Of a DNA stretch of 64,000 bases, positions 24,688 to 33,319 are shown piece after piece. The stretch spans positions 67,694 to 131,693 of the forward strand of contig DATKVC010000009.1 in the NCBI GenBank assembly GCA_035530275.1, read 5' to 3'. The notes under the pieces were generated by a model, which searched no databases, was not told where the DNA came from, and saw only the letters and a program-made list of their open reading frames with translations. A program made the translations under genes and the position numbers. This stretch comes from CAIJMU01 sp035530275 (GTDB lineage Bacteria; Spirochaetota; Spirochaetia; Treponematales; Rectinemataceae). Each line of letters starts with the position of its first letter. Position 1 is the first letter of the stretch.

Positions 24688-26310
24688 TCAGGGTTCGGCG
24701 ACGGGTCGCGGATCGGGAAGGCCGCCGCTCCGGCGGGAGGTCGAGGGCCGCGCGAGGCCCCTGATCGCGGCATCCAATCTTTCCTTGAGTTCCACCGCCC
24801 CGGCATGGACCAGCATCACCACATCCTTCTGGCCGAGGACCCCGGTCACGGGAATAACGGCGCCGCCGAAGAATTTCTTCGACAGATACTCGCCTACCCT
24901 GGCTTCGGTCGCGACGCCGTCGACTTCTTCCCATATCAATTGCACCATTCCATGGAGGTCGTTCTCTATATAGACAAGCTCGCAGCCTTTGGATTTGAGG
25001 ACCTGGTCGACGTAGGAGCCCCTCTGCACCGCGATCCTCTTTTCGCGAAGATCGAAGTCGCGGCCGTCCGATCTCCGGGCCGAATGGGCGAAGACGCGGA
25101 CGGCGAAACTCTCATAGGGTATGGTCGGGATCACCTCTACCTTGTCGAAGGCCTCGTTGGGCCAGCCGACGTTGAGGAGGAGGTCGAGGTCCCCGCGCTC
25201 GAAGGCCTTCATCACACGCTCCCATTCGTCGCCGACGAAGCTCGCCCTCAATCCCGCCTGGGCGCCTATCTTCGCGAAGAGCTCGACGCTCAGGCCCGCC
25301 GACTCCCCGCGTTCGAGCTGGACCCAGGGCGGGTAGGTGACATCGTGACCCACATTGACGAGCCTCGCGCCGTCCTTGCCGACTCCGCCCGCCTCGTCGG
25401 CTTTGGCGTCGGGAGTCTCGTCGCTCGCGGACTCCCTGATCTTCGCGATCTCCGCTGCAAAGTCCCCGAGCAGACTCATCTCCGTGGCCATGCCCGAACG
25501 CATGTGAGCCGAGCTCGCGTTGAGGAAGCGGACATCGGTCGACAGGTTCGCGACCTTCGCGACGAGTGCGTTCGAACTGGCGGCCTCTTCGGCGGAAAGT
25601 CCCTTTACCTGCGAAATGCGCCCGGCCGCCGTGGCGAGGGCCTCGGTGGAGCTGCCGAGCCTTTCGCTCGCCTGGGCGACGTCGCCTATCACCGATTCCT
25701 TGATGGAGTGGAACTCGGCGAGGGAACCGTCGGACTTCTTGATGCTCGACCCGAGCCCTCCGAGTTGGGCCGACAGCTCGTCGGTGATGCGCCTCGTCGC
25801 CTCGGCGAGGGCGCGCACCTCCTTGGCGACCACGGCGAAGCCCTTGCCGTGCTGGCCCGCCCGGGCCGCCTGGATGGCCGCGTTGAGGGCGAGGAGGTTG
25901 GTCTGCTCGGAAATGTCGACGATTTTCGCGACCTGGGCGAGGATGGAGTCCGACTCCGCCTTGATGGTCGCGAAGATGCCGACGACGCTGCGGAAGGTCG
26001 TCTCCATGGCCTCGACGCTCGATCGGGCCTTGTTCATCGCGTCGAGGCTTTCGACAGAGCCCGATCTCGAATCGGCGATGACCGCGTCCGCGGCCTCGAG
26101 GTCGGCGAGAACCCGCTTCGAGTCGCCGTCGATGCGATCGAGTCCCTCGGCGATTTCGGCGAGCGCCCGTTCATGATCGACGCCCGAGTCGAGGACCTTG
26201 CCGACGAATACGGCGTTGAGATCGGCCACCTGACCGATATCGTGGATGTAGCCAGATATTCTTCTGCGGAGATCCGCCCGCAATTCCACTTCCGAGCCGC
26301 TGCCTGCCAT
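24688..26310 (-). CDS. Soluble methyl-accepting chemotaxis protein fused to a C-terminal SBP_bac_3 domain
   Basis: A 540-residue protein with an unusual order. Residues about 20-300 form a long coiled-coil chemoreceptor domain, with its CheA/CheW-contacting tip at ISEQTNLLALNAAIQAARAG (about 134-153) and GFAVVAKEVRALAE. Residues about 315-520 match the polar-amino-acid binding-protein fold (VGHDVTYPPWVQL, LDLLLNVGWPNE, AVQRGSYVDQVL). There is no signal peptide and no transmembrane helix, so both parts should be cytosolic, in contrast with typical receptors that sense outside. It would report an intracellular solute to the chemotaxis array. It is divergent from the M3 peptidase and lies upstream of the fdrA run on the same strand. 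Confidence 0.85.
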   Translation of the reverse strand: MAGSGSEVELRADLRRRISGYIHDIGQVADLNAVFVGKVLDSGVDHERALAEIAEGLDRIDGDSKRVLADLEAADAVIADSRSGSVESLDAMNKARSSVEAMETTFRSVVGIFATIKAESDSILAQVAKIVDISEQTNLLALNAAIQAARAGQHGKGFAVVAKEVRALAEATRRITDELSAQLGGLGSSIKKSDGSLAEFHSIKESVIGDVAQASERLGSSTEALATAAGRISQVKGLSAEEAASSNALVAKVANLSTDVRFLNASSAHMRSGMATEMSLLGDFAAEIAKIRESASDETPDAKADEAGGVGKDGARLVNVGHDVTYPPWVQLERGESAGLSVELFAKIGAQAGLRASFVGDEWERVMKAFERGDLDLLLNVGWPNEAFDKVEVIPTIPYESFAVRVFAHSARRSDGRDFDLREKRIAVQRGSYVDQVLKSKGCELVYIENDLHGMVQLIWEEVDGVATEARVGEYLSKKFFGGAVIPVTGVLGQKDVVMLVHAGAVELKERLDAAIRGLARPSTSRRSGGLPDPRPVAEP

Positions 26311-26425
26311 GGGACATTTACTCCCGACTTCGACCGGAGGTCAAACGATTTCGCTTCGATCCCGAATGCGCGTTCGTCATTGCACGATGCTTCGCTGTCG
26401 TACTATTCTCGCGATGGAGGAAAAG

Positions 26426-28459
26426 ATGCAAGAAAGCCTAAATCCCCTGCTCGAAACCTGGGGGGGGCCCTATGGACTCCCGCCCTTCGGCAGCTTCAAG
26501 ACGGAAGATTTCAAACCGGCCTTCGACAGCGCCATGGCGGAGCATGTCGCCGAAATCGGCGCGATCGCGGCCGTTTCGCCCGCCAACTTTCAAACCGTCG
26601 TCGCGGCCCTCGACAAAAGCGGCGAGACGCTCAAGCGCGTGTCCGGCCTCTTCTTCAATCTCTGCAGCTCGAAAACCGACGAGGCCCTCCAGGCAGTCGA
26701 ATCGGAATACAGCCCGAAGATGGCGGCGCATTTTTCGAAAATACTCCTCGACCAGGAACTCTTTCTCCGGGTCGACAAGGTCCATGAGGAAAGGCTCAGG
26801 TCGGGCCTGAGCCCCCTTCAGATACGCCTCGTCGAACGCACTCATTTCAATTTCGTGATGGCCGGAGCCCGTCTCGACGCGAAGGGCAGGGCGCGAATGG
26901 GAGAGATCGTCGAGGAACTGGCGAGCCTGTCCACGCGTTTCGGCCAGTTCGTCCTCGCAGACGAAGACGAGTGGTTTCTCGAGCTCGGCGACGCGGACAT
27001 CGTCGGCCTTCCCGGCTTCCTCGTCGACGGGGCGGCCGAGGCAGCTCGCGCCAAGGGCAAGGAAGGGCGTCGACTCATCACCCTCTCCCGCTCCTTCGTC
27101 GAGCCCTTCCTCGCGACTTCTCCCCGCCGCGATCTTCGGAAAAAGGTCTACGAGGCCTTCGTCTCCCGCGGAGAGATGAAAGGCGAGCGGGACACAAAGC
27201 CCCTAATAAAGGAAATAATGAGGCTTCGCTCCGAGCAGGCCCGGCTCCACGGTTACTCGACCTACGCGGAATTCGCGCTACGCGACCGGATGGCGGGGAG
27301 GCCCGAGGCCGTGGCCGAGCTTCTCGGCAAGGTCTGGAAGCCCGCGATCGAGAGGGCTGGAGTCGAGGAGGCGAAGCTCCTCGAGCTTGCGCGGCAAGAC
27401 GGCATCTCCGGCATCGAGGCCTGGGATTGGCGCTACTACGCGGAGAAGATCAGGCAGCGCGACTATCGCATCGACGACGCCGAGCTCAAACCCTACTTCA
27501 GCCTCGACAACATGCTCCGCGCCATGTTCGACAGCGCCTCGCGCCTCTTCGGGGTGAGCTTCCGGGAGATCGGGGGGCAGACCCTCTACCATCCCGACGC
27601 GCGCCTTTTCGAGATGCTCGACGCCGAGGGCGCGCTGAAGGGCCTCTACATCGCCGACAACTTCGCGAGAACCGGCAAGCGCTCGGGCGCCTGGATGAGC
27701 AACTACCGCGAACAATCGAAGGGCATAGTGCCTATTGTCGTAAATAATACTAATTTCACGAAGGCCCCGGGCGGCGGGCCGACCCTCATCAGTTTCGATG
27801 ACGCGAAGACCCTTTTCCACGAGTTCGGCCACGGACTCCACGGCCTCCTCTCCGAGGTCGATTACGAGACCCTCTCGGGCAGCAACGTGCTCCGCGACTT
27901 CGTCGAGCTTCCCTCGCAGCTCTTCGAACATTGGGCCATGGCCCCCGAGGTCATGTCGAAATTCGCCCTCCATGTCGAGACGGGCAAGGCCATTCCCGAC
28001 GAGCTCGTGGCCCGGATACGCAAGGCGCGGACCTTCAATCAGGGCTGGGAAACCGTCCAGTACCTCGGGCCTGCCCTCCTCGACATGGCCCTCCACGGCC
28101 TCGTCGAGGTCGCCTCCCTCGATCCCGGCCGATTCGAGGCCGAGAAATCCGCGGCCATCGGCATCCCGGACAACATCGGGCTCAGGCACAGGCTTCCCCA
28201 CTTCCAGCACCTCTTCGCCGGCGACGGCTACGCGGCGGGCTACTACGTCTACATGTGGGCCGAGGTCCTCGAGGCCGACGTATTCTCGGCCTTCGAGGAG
28301 AAAGGAGATGTCTTCGATCCGGAATTGGCCGCGAGGCTCAAGAAGCTGATCTACGCGGCCGGTAATTCCGAGGATCCGGCCGAACTCTTCAGGAAATTCC
28401 GCGGCCGCGATCCATCCATCGAGCCCCTGCTCAGGCAGCGCGGGCTTGCCGGCGACTGA
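26426..28459 (+). CDS. dcp: M3-family metallopeptidase, peptidyl-dipeptidase Dcp type
   Basis: A 677-residue zinc peptidase, nearly the length of E. coli Dcp (681), that removes dipeptides from peptide C-termini. The active-site motif is TLFHEFGHGLHGLLS (HExxH, residues about 463-467), with the downstream Glu ligand in the LRDFVELPSQLFEHW segment. The C-terminal HLFAGDGYAAGYYVYMWAEVLEADVF block is typical of the family. ATG 26426 has GGAGG five bases upstream; in-frame upstream codons lack family similarity. No signal peptide is seen, so it acts in the cytosol on peptide turnover. The oxidoreductase follows 32 bp later. Confidence 0.93.
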   Translation: MQESLNPLLETWGGPYGLPPFGSFKTEDFKPAFDSAMAEHVAEIGAIAAVSPANFQTVVAALDKSGETLKRVSGLFFNLCSSKTDEALQAVESEYSPKMAAHFSKILLDQELFLRVDKVHEERLRSGLSPLQIRLVERTHFNFVMAGARLDAKGRARMGEIVEELASLSTRFGQFVLADEDEWFLELGDADIVGLPGFLVDGAAEAARAKGKEGRRLITLSRSFVEPFLATSPRRDLRKKVYEAFVSRGEMKGERDTKPLIKEIMRLRSEQARLHGYSTYAEFALRDRMAGRPEAVAELLGKVWKPAIERAGVEEAKLLELARQDGISGIEAWDWRYYAEKIRQRDYRIDDAELKPYFSLDNMLRAMFDSASRLFGVSFREIGGQTLYHPDARLFEMLDAEGALKGLYIADNFARTGKRSGAWMSNYREQSKGIVPIVVNNTNFTKAPGGGPTLISFDDAKTLFHEFGHGLHGLLSEVDYETLSGSNVLRDFVELPSQLFEHWAMAPEVMSKFALHVETGKAIPDELVARIRKARTFNQGWETVQYLGPALLDMALHGLVEVASLDPGRFEAEKSAAIGIPDNIGLRHRLPHFQHLFAGDGYAAGYYVYMWAEVLEADVFSAFEEKGDVFDPELAARLKKLIYAAGNSEDPAELFRKFRGRDPSIEPLLRQRGLAGD

Positions 28460-28491
28460 AGGACGATCGAGACTCTGGAGGAGGAGGCGGT

Positions 28492-29475
28492 ATGGAAGGA
28501 CGACCGAGATGGGGAATCCTGGGCACGGGCGGGATAGCGAAGCTTTTCACCCGCGACATTCTCGGGGAGGGTTTGGCGGTGAGCGCCGTCGGCTCCCGCA
28601 CGAGGGAGGGAGCCGAGGCCTTCGGCGAAAACTTCGGGATCGCGCGCCGGCATGGGAGCTACGAGGCCCTCCTCGCCGACCCCGAGGTGGACATCGTCTA
28701 CGTCTCCACGCCCCATCCCTTCCATCACCCGAACGCCCTCGCCGCCCTTCGCGCGGGCAAGCACGTCCTCCTGGAAAAGCCCTTTACGATCAACGCGAGG
28801 GAGGCGAGGGAACTCGTCGAAACAGCTCGTGCGAAGAGGCTCTTCCTCATGGAAGCGATGTGGACCCGTTTCCTCCCGACCTTCACGAGGCTGCGCGAGA
28901 TCGTCGCGGCGGGCACCATCGGCGAAATCGTCGCCGTGCTCGCCGACCACAACCAATACCTGCCGATGGAAAAGGCCCCGCGCCTCCACCTTCCCGAGCT
29001 CGGCGGCGGGGCCCTCCTCGACCTCGGCGTCTATCCGATCACCCTCGCCCATCTTCTCCTCGGCGCGCCTGCGCGCGTTCAGGCATCCGCAAGCCTGACC
29101 GAGCTCAGAGTTGACAGACAGACGAGTCTCATCCTCTCCTACGCCTCCGGAGCCCAGGCTACCCTCCAGTGCGGCATGTCGGCCCTGGGGCCCAACCGTG
29201 CCTTCGTCGTCGGCAGCCTCGGCCGCATCGAAATCGATTCCATCTGGTACAATCAGAGCGGCTTCACCGTCTATTCGCGCGAAGGGGTCGTCGTCGAACG
29301 CTACGCCGAAACCGTGAGGAATAGGGGCATGCAGTACCAGGCCTTCGAAGCCGAGCGACGCGTCCTCGCGGGCGAGATCGAGAGCCCGATCATGAGTCAC
29401 CAGGCCAGCCTCGAGATCATGGCGATCATGGACGAGGCGCGGAGGCAAGTGGGAGTGAAGTACCCGGGGGAATGA
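28492..29475 (+). CDS. Gfo/Idh/MocA-family oxidoreductase
   Basis: A 327-residue NAD(P)-dependent dehydrogenase of the glucose-fructose oxidoreductase/inositol dehydrogenase family. The N-terminal Rossmann fold shows WGILGTGGIAKLF, then VDIVYVSTPHPFHHPNA and the catalytic-lysine motif VLLEKPFTINA. The C-terminal alpha/beta domain has GGGALLDLGVYPI. Members oxidise sugars, inositol or dihydrodiols; the substrate here is unknown. GGAGGAGG precedes the start. Its stop overlaps the start of the receiver-PAS gene (ATGA). Confidence 0.9.
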   Translation: MEGRPRWGILGTGGIAKLFTRDILGEGLAVSAVGSRTREGAEAFGENFGIARRHGSYEALLADPEVDIVYVSTPHPFHHPNALAALRAGKHVLLEKPFTINAREARELVETARAKRLFLMEAMWTRFLPTFTRLREIVAAGTIGEIVAVLADHNQYLPMEKAPRLHLPELGGGALLDLGVYPITLAHLLLGAPARVQASASLTELRVDRQTSLILSYASGAQATLQCGMSALGPNRAFVVGSLGRIEIDSIWYNQSGFTVYSREGVVVERYAETVRNRGMQYQAFEAERRVLAGEIESPIMSHQASLEIMAIMDEARRQVGVKYPGE

Positions 29476-30260
29476 TGGTGCGACACGAAGACAGCATGCC
29501 GGCCGATGGAAGGCGAATACTCCTCGTCGAGGACGAGGCGATCATCGCCCTGAGCGAGAAGGTCAGTCTCGAACTCTACGGCTATAGCGTCATCATCGCC
29601 GAGTCGGGAGAAAGGGCGATCGAGCGCTTTCAAAACGACGCGTCGATCGACCTCGTGCTGATGGACATCAATCTGGGACCGGGAATCGACGGCACGGTCG
29701 CCGCCTCCCTCATGCTTCGCGAGAGGCATGTCCCGATTGTCTTCCTTTCCAGCCACACCGAGAGGGAAATCGTCGCGAGGACCGAGTCGATCACCTCCTT
29801 CGGCTATGTGGTCAAGAATTCCGGCATGACCATCCTCGACGCCTCGATGAAGATGGCCTTCAAGCTCTTCGCCGCCGAGGCGGAACTCCGCAGGCAGAAC
29901 ATCCTGATGAGGGCCGTGATGGAAAACGCGCCGATCGGGTTCGCGGTCAACCGCATCAGCGACGGCCAGGGATTTCTCGTCGCGGAGAAATTCAAGGAAA
30001 TCTACGGCATCGAAGGCAGCGATACCGACAGCGTCCAGAAATTCTTCGAGGCGGTCTACCTCGACCCGGCCCAGCGCGAGGAGATGAGGACGAGGATCCT
30101 CGCCGACATGGCTTCGGGCGATCCCGCCCGGATGCGCTGGGAAAATATCCAGATAACTACGAAGACCGGGGAGAGGAAGGTGGTGACCGCCATGAACATC
30201 CCGGTGATCGAACACGACCTCATGGTGTCGACGGTCCAGGACGTCACCGAACGAGGGTGA
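29472..30260 (+). CDS. Receiver-PAS protein, probably a truncated sensor kinase
   Basis: A 262-residue protein: a receiver domain (about residues 14-125: RILLVEDEAIIALSEK, phospho-Asp in LVLMDINLG, Lys in YVVKNSG) then one PAS domain with its PAC end (STVQDVTERG). It is a clear paralogue of the first 270 residues of the hybrid kinase at 33320-35839, which continues with further PAS and kinase domains. Here the frame stops after the first PAS domain, and the end of another PAS domain continues in the -1 frame (30257-30433). I read it as the 5' remainder of a hybrid kinase that lost its middle and kinase domains, though a stand-alone receiver-PAS protein may still be made. The start overlaps the upstream stop (ATGA). 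Confidence 0.8.
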   Translation: MMVRHEDSMPADGRRILLVEDEAIIALSEKVSLELYGYSVIIAESGERAIERFQNDASIDLVLMDINLGPGIDGTVAASLMLRERHVPIVFLSSHTEREIVARTESITSFGYVVKNSGMTILDASMKMAFKLFAAEAELRRQNILMRAVMENAPIGFAVNRISDGQGFLVAEKFKEIYGIEGSDTDSVQKFFEAVYLDPAQREEMRTRILADMASGDPARMRWENIQITTKTGERKVVTAMNIPVIEHDLMVSTVQDVTERG

Positions 30261-30433
30261 TCGCCGGGGAGAGGGAGTTGGGCAGCATCGACTATCGGGT
30301 GATTCGCCGGGACGGGGGCGTCCGCTGGCATTCATCGAGGGGGCGAGCCCTCCGCGATAAGGATGGCCGGACAGTCGCCTACCTCGGCATCGGGCGCGAC
30401 GTCACCGAGGAGCGAGCCGTGGGGCCGTCCTGA
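30257..30433 (+). pseudogene. Orphan PAS-domain end in the -1 frame
   Basis: This 58-codon stretch overlaps the stop of the preceding gene in the -1 frame. It reads as the last half of a PAS_3/PAC unit: DYRVIRRDGGVRWHSSRGR, LRDKDG, YLGIGRDVTEERA. The beginning of the domain is missing, no ribosome site is visible, and no kinase domain follows. It is best explained as a relic of an internal deletion with frame shift in the upstream sensor gene. A -1 frameshift product cannot be excluded. Confidence 0.75.
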
Positions 30434-30438
30434 AAGGT

Positions 30439-30777
30439 TCAGGCCTCCTCGCCGAAGAGCATCTCATAATACCGATCGATTTTTTGCCCAAGCTCGAGGA
30501 TGCCGAAATTTCGCGCCTCGCGAATGGTCTCGCGGCCGCCGAAGTAGACGAGGACCGCCGGTACGACGAAGATCGAGAGCTGGCCCGCGGCTTCCGGTAC
30601 CTCCTCGATATCGACATAGTACATAGGTAGTTTCGGGAAATGCTCCTCGACGAGGGCTATGACCTTGGGCTTGATGCTCTTGCAGACCCCGCAGGTCTTG
30701 GTGGACAAATAGAAGAGGGCCGCCTGTCCGCCTTCGGCGATTTCTTTGATCCTGGCGTAGCTGTCGAGAGTTTCCAT
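30439..30777 (-). CDS. Thioredoxin-family protein
   Basis: A 112-residue thioredoxin fold with the redox motif KTCGVCKSIKPK (CGVC, around residues 28-31) and the conserved cis-Pro in IFVVPAVLVYF. No signal peptide is seen, so it is a cytosolic disulfide reductase or peroxidase partner. The CGVC centre differs from the classic CGPC of general thioredoxins, so a specialised client is possible. ATG 30777 was chosen as the first Met of the fold; upstream codons in the frame are Arg/Pro-rich and not protein-like. It is convergent with the truncated sensor gene. Confidence 0.88.
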   Translation of the reverse strand: METLDSYARIKEIAEGGQAALFYLSTKTCGVCKSIKPKVIALVEEHFPKLPMYYVDIEEVPEAAGQLSIFVVPAVLVYFGGRETIREARNFGILELGQKIDRYYEMLFGEEA

Positions 30778-30893
30778 GCGAAGAATATACGAAAGCTCCG
30801 GCCGAGGGGGAAGCCAGGCTGCCAAACTTGCCACTCGAGGGCCGGGCCGATAAGCTCTCACGCGAACGTGAAGCTCGTTAAAAGGCGGCTAGA

Positions 30894-31163
30894 TTGACCG
30901 AAACCGACAACAAGGACCCCCTCCACGGCATGACCCTCGAGAAGATCCTCAACCTCCTCGTGGATGCCTACGGCTGGGAAGGTCTCGCGGAGTTCATTCC
31001 CGTAAAGTGCTTTTCCATCGATCCGAGCATAAAGTCGAGCCTCGTGTTCCTCAGACGTACGCCCTGGGCGCGGGCGAAGGTGGAGGCCCTCTATTTGGGG
31101 AAACTCCGAAAGCGCCGCACAGCGAAGGGTCGACGCGGCCCCCCGGGCCCGCGTTCTTCCTGA
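30894..31163 (+). CDS. VF530-family (DUF2132) small DNA-binding protein
   Basis: An 89-residue protein of the VF530/DUF2132 family. The whole conserved domain is visible: DPLHGMTLEKILNLLVDAYG, FIPVKCFSIDPSIKSSLVFL and RRTPWARAKVEALYL. Structures of the family suggest DNA binding, but its cellular role is unknown. The start is a TTG at 30894; the ATG at 30930 would cut off the conserved DPLHG, so TTG is preferred. The C-terminal tail is basic (KLRKRRTAKGRRG). It lies 50 bp before the radical SAM gene. Confidence 0.82.
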   Translation: MTETDNKDPLHGMTLEKILNLLVDAYGWEGLAEFIPVKCFSIDPSIKSSLVFLRRTPWARAKVEALYLGKLRKRRTAKGRRGPPGPRSS

Positions 31164-31213
31164 AACCAAGGCAGCCTCCCTCGCGTCTAACCCGTATCGT
31201 CATTCTTCGGGGG

Positions 31214-33196
31214 ATGCCTATGAATAAGAAAGTGCTTATGGTGTATCCGGAATTCCCGGAAACCTTCTGGAGTTTCAAGGACAGCCTGGGTTTTGTCGGG
31301 AAGAAGACCAATTTCCCGCCCCTCCCCCTCCTCACGGTCGCCGCCCTCCTCCCGGCACGCTACGAAATCAAGCTCGTCGACATGAACGTAGCTCCCCTCA
31401 AGGAGGCCGATCTCGACTGGGCCGACCTCGTCTTCGTCTCGGCCATGCTCGTGCAAAAGGAATCTATGGAGCGGGTCGTCGCGCGCGCCCGACGAAGGGG
31501 CAAGCCCATCGTCGCGGGCGGTCCCTATCCGACCCAGTGCTGGGAATCCATCGAGGGCGTCGATCACTTCGTGCTGAACGAGGCCGAGCTCTCCCTCCCC
31601 GCCTTCATAGAGGACCTCGAGGCGGGAAGGGCGAAGCAGCTCTATTCGACCGAAGAAAGGCCCGACCTCGCCCTGACGCCGAAACCCCGCTACGACCTCA
31701 TCGATTTCAAACCCTACTCATCGATGGTCCTCCAATATTCCCGCGGCTGTCCCAACGAATGCGAGTTCTGCGACATCGTGGAGCTCTTCGGCAGAAATCC
31801 ACGGGTCAAGTCTCCCGCCCAGTTCCTCTCGGAAATCCAGCTGCTTTACGACCTCGGCCATCGGGGAGGGATTTTCATCGTCGACGATAACTTCATCGGG
31901 AATCGGGTCGCGGTGAAGGGGCTCCTCAGGGCCATCATCGCCTGGCAAGAGGACCACGGCCGGCCCTTCACCTTTTCAACCGAGGCCAGCGTGGACCTCG
32001 CCAAGGACGATGAGCTCCTGGACCTCATGGTGGGCTCGGGTTTCACGATGGCCTTCGTCGGCATCGAGACGCCCGTGGCGGAATCCCTCGTGTCGGCGCA
32101 CAAGACCAAGAACATCGGCGTGTCCCTCGCCGACTCGGTGCGCAAGATCCAGGAGAGGGGCATCGAGGTGACGGCAGGGTTCATCGTCGGCTTCGACGCC
32201 GACCCCGAGGACATCGCCGAGAGACAGATCGCCTTCATCCAGGAATCGGGCATCGCCACCGCGATGGTCGGCCTCCTCACCGCCCTCCCGAAGACCAGGC
32301 TTCATCGCCGTCTCGCCGCCGAGGGAAGGCTCCTGGCCGAATCGACAGGCGACAACACCCACGGTCTCGAACTCAATTTCGTGCCGAAAATGGAGCTTAC
32401 GAAACTCGTCAATGCCTATGCCGAGGTGATGACGACGATCTATGACCCGAAGTCCTACTTCGAGCGCTGTCAGGTGCTCCTCAGCCGCCTGCCTCGCCGC
32501 TCGAAGGCGAGTTCCAGAGTCGTCGGAGACCGCTCGGCCTTGTCGAACGCGCGCGCGCTTATTAATTCCTTCATAAGACAGACATTTTCGCCCTACGGCC
32601 ACCACTATTTGCGCTTTCTTGGAACAACCATCCTCCTTCGACCCTGGATGTTCGCGAAGGCCATCGAGAAGGCCATTGAAGGCCACAGCTTGATAAAGAC
32701 CACGAAGGTAAAGATCGGGAAGCCCCTGGCCATCGCCAAGGCCTTCGGGCTCTTCCTCGGCCGCACCATCGAGAGCCTGGAGCGGATCGTGAGCGGGCGA
32801 AACCCTGCGGATCTCGAAAAGGCCCTTGCCGCGACCAAGACCCTTCGCGCGGGACTGGCCAGGATCGCCGGCAGGAAGGTTCCCGTTCCCTCCCTCGTAC
32901 CTGTCGAAGCGCCGCTTCGACGCCTCGCGGAGCAGGTCGGCGCCTTCATCGTCCAGCAGAGCAACCATTTGCTCGGCCTCGCGGCGACAGCGAGTGAAGA
33001 GCAGCTCCGCCGTTTCGCCCTCGCCGTCAGGCGCTATTGCCGAAAGGCCAGGGCGATCGATCTGTCCTTTTCGCCGGGGCAGGGCTCCAGCGCCGCGATC
33101 GCCGCCCAGATAGGGGCCCTCGACTCCATGATCGCCTCACTCGGCGGCTTCGTCGAGGCACGAATCGGCGCGACATCGCGAGGCGGTACGAACTAG
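31214..33196 (+). CDS. B12-binding-domain radical SAM protein (DUF4070 type) with C-terminal extension
   Basis: A 660-residue protein. The N-terminal B12-binding-like fold (about 1-150) starts KKVLMVYPEFPETFWSFKDSL. The radical SAM core carries the cluster motif CPNECEFCDI (CxxxCxxC, around residue 178) and the usual IFIVDDNFIGN and FVGIETP strands. A DUF4070-like domain follows, with YGHHYLRFLGTTIL. The last roughly 130 residues are an Ala/Leu-rich helical extension I do not recognise. Relatives are often annotated as hopanoid or lipid methylation-type enzymes, but no substrate can be assigned. ATG 31214 and ATG 31220 are both possible starts. A weak hairpin terminator follows. Confidence 0.88.
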   Translation: MPMNKKVLMVYPEFPETFWSFKDSLGFVGKKTNFPPLPLLTVAALLPARYEIKLVDMNVAPLKEADLDWADLVFVSAMLVQKESMERVVARARRRGKPIVAGGPYPTQCWESIEGVDHFVLNEAELSLPAFIEDLEAGRAKQLYSTEERPDLALTPKPRYDLIDFKPYSSMVLQYSRGCPNECEFCDIVELFGRNPRVKSPAQFLSEIQLLYDLGHRGGIFIVDDNFIGNRVAVKGLLRAIIAWQEDHGRPFTFSTEASVDLAKDDELLDLMVGSGFTMAFVGIETPVAESLVSAHKTKNIGVSLADSVRKIQERGIEVTAGFIVGFDADPEDIAERQIAFIQESGIATAMVGLLTALPKTRLHRRLAAEGRLLAESTGDNTHGLELNFVPKMELTKLVNAYAEVMTTIYDPKSYFERCQVLLSRLPRRSKASSRVVGDRSALSNARALINSFIRQTFSPYGHHYLRFLGTTILLRPWMFAKAIEKAIEGHSLIKTTKVKIGKPLAIAKAFGLFLGRTIESLERIVSGRNPADLEKALAATKTLRAGLARIAGRKVPVPSLVPVEAPLRRLAEQVGAFIVQQSNHLLGLAATASEEQLRRFALAVRRYCRKARAIDLSFSPGQGSSAAIAAQIGALDSMIASLGGFVEARIGATSRGGTN

Positions 33197-33217
33197 GGCT
33201 GTCGCGCGCCGGCAGGG

Positions 33218-33238
33218 GAGAGATCCCACCTCTCTTTT
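33218..33238 (+). terminator. Weak intrinsic terminator after the radical SAM gene
   Basis: GAGAG (33218-33222) pairs with CTCTC (33230-33234) around a 7-nt loop, followed immediately by TTTT. The stem is short, so termination may be partial. Confidence 0.4.
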
Positions 33239-33242
33239 CGAT

Positions 33243-33302
33243 TGACGAGCCGACTTGTCGGCATAGGCTTATGCGTGTAACTCCCCCTCGATCTGCGGGG
33301 GA
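33243..33302 (+). promoter_or_regulatory. Candidate promoter, palindrome and leader hairpin before the hybrid kinase
   Basis: TTGACG (33243-33248) is followed after 16 bp by TAGGCT (33265-33270), a passable promoter. The spacer contains a perfect palindrome GCCGAC-TT-GTCGGC (33249-33262) that could be an operator. Downstream, TCCCCC (33282-33287) pairs with GGGGGA (33297-33302), a leader hairpin ending 6 nt before the ribosome site. Function is inferred from layout only. Confidence 0.4.
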
Positions 33303-33319
33303 TCATCGAGGAGATGCGC

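Noticed and set aside
24637..26308. Large plus-strand open frame antisense to the chemoreceptor fusion
   Set aside because: Only a shadow; the minus strand has the conserved chemoreceptor tip and binding-protein motifs.
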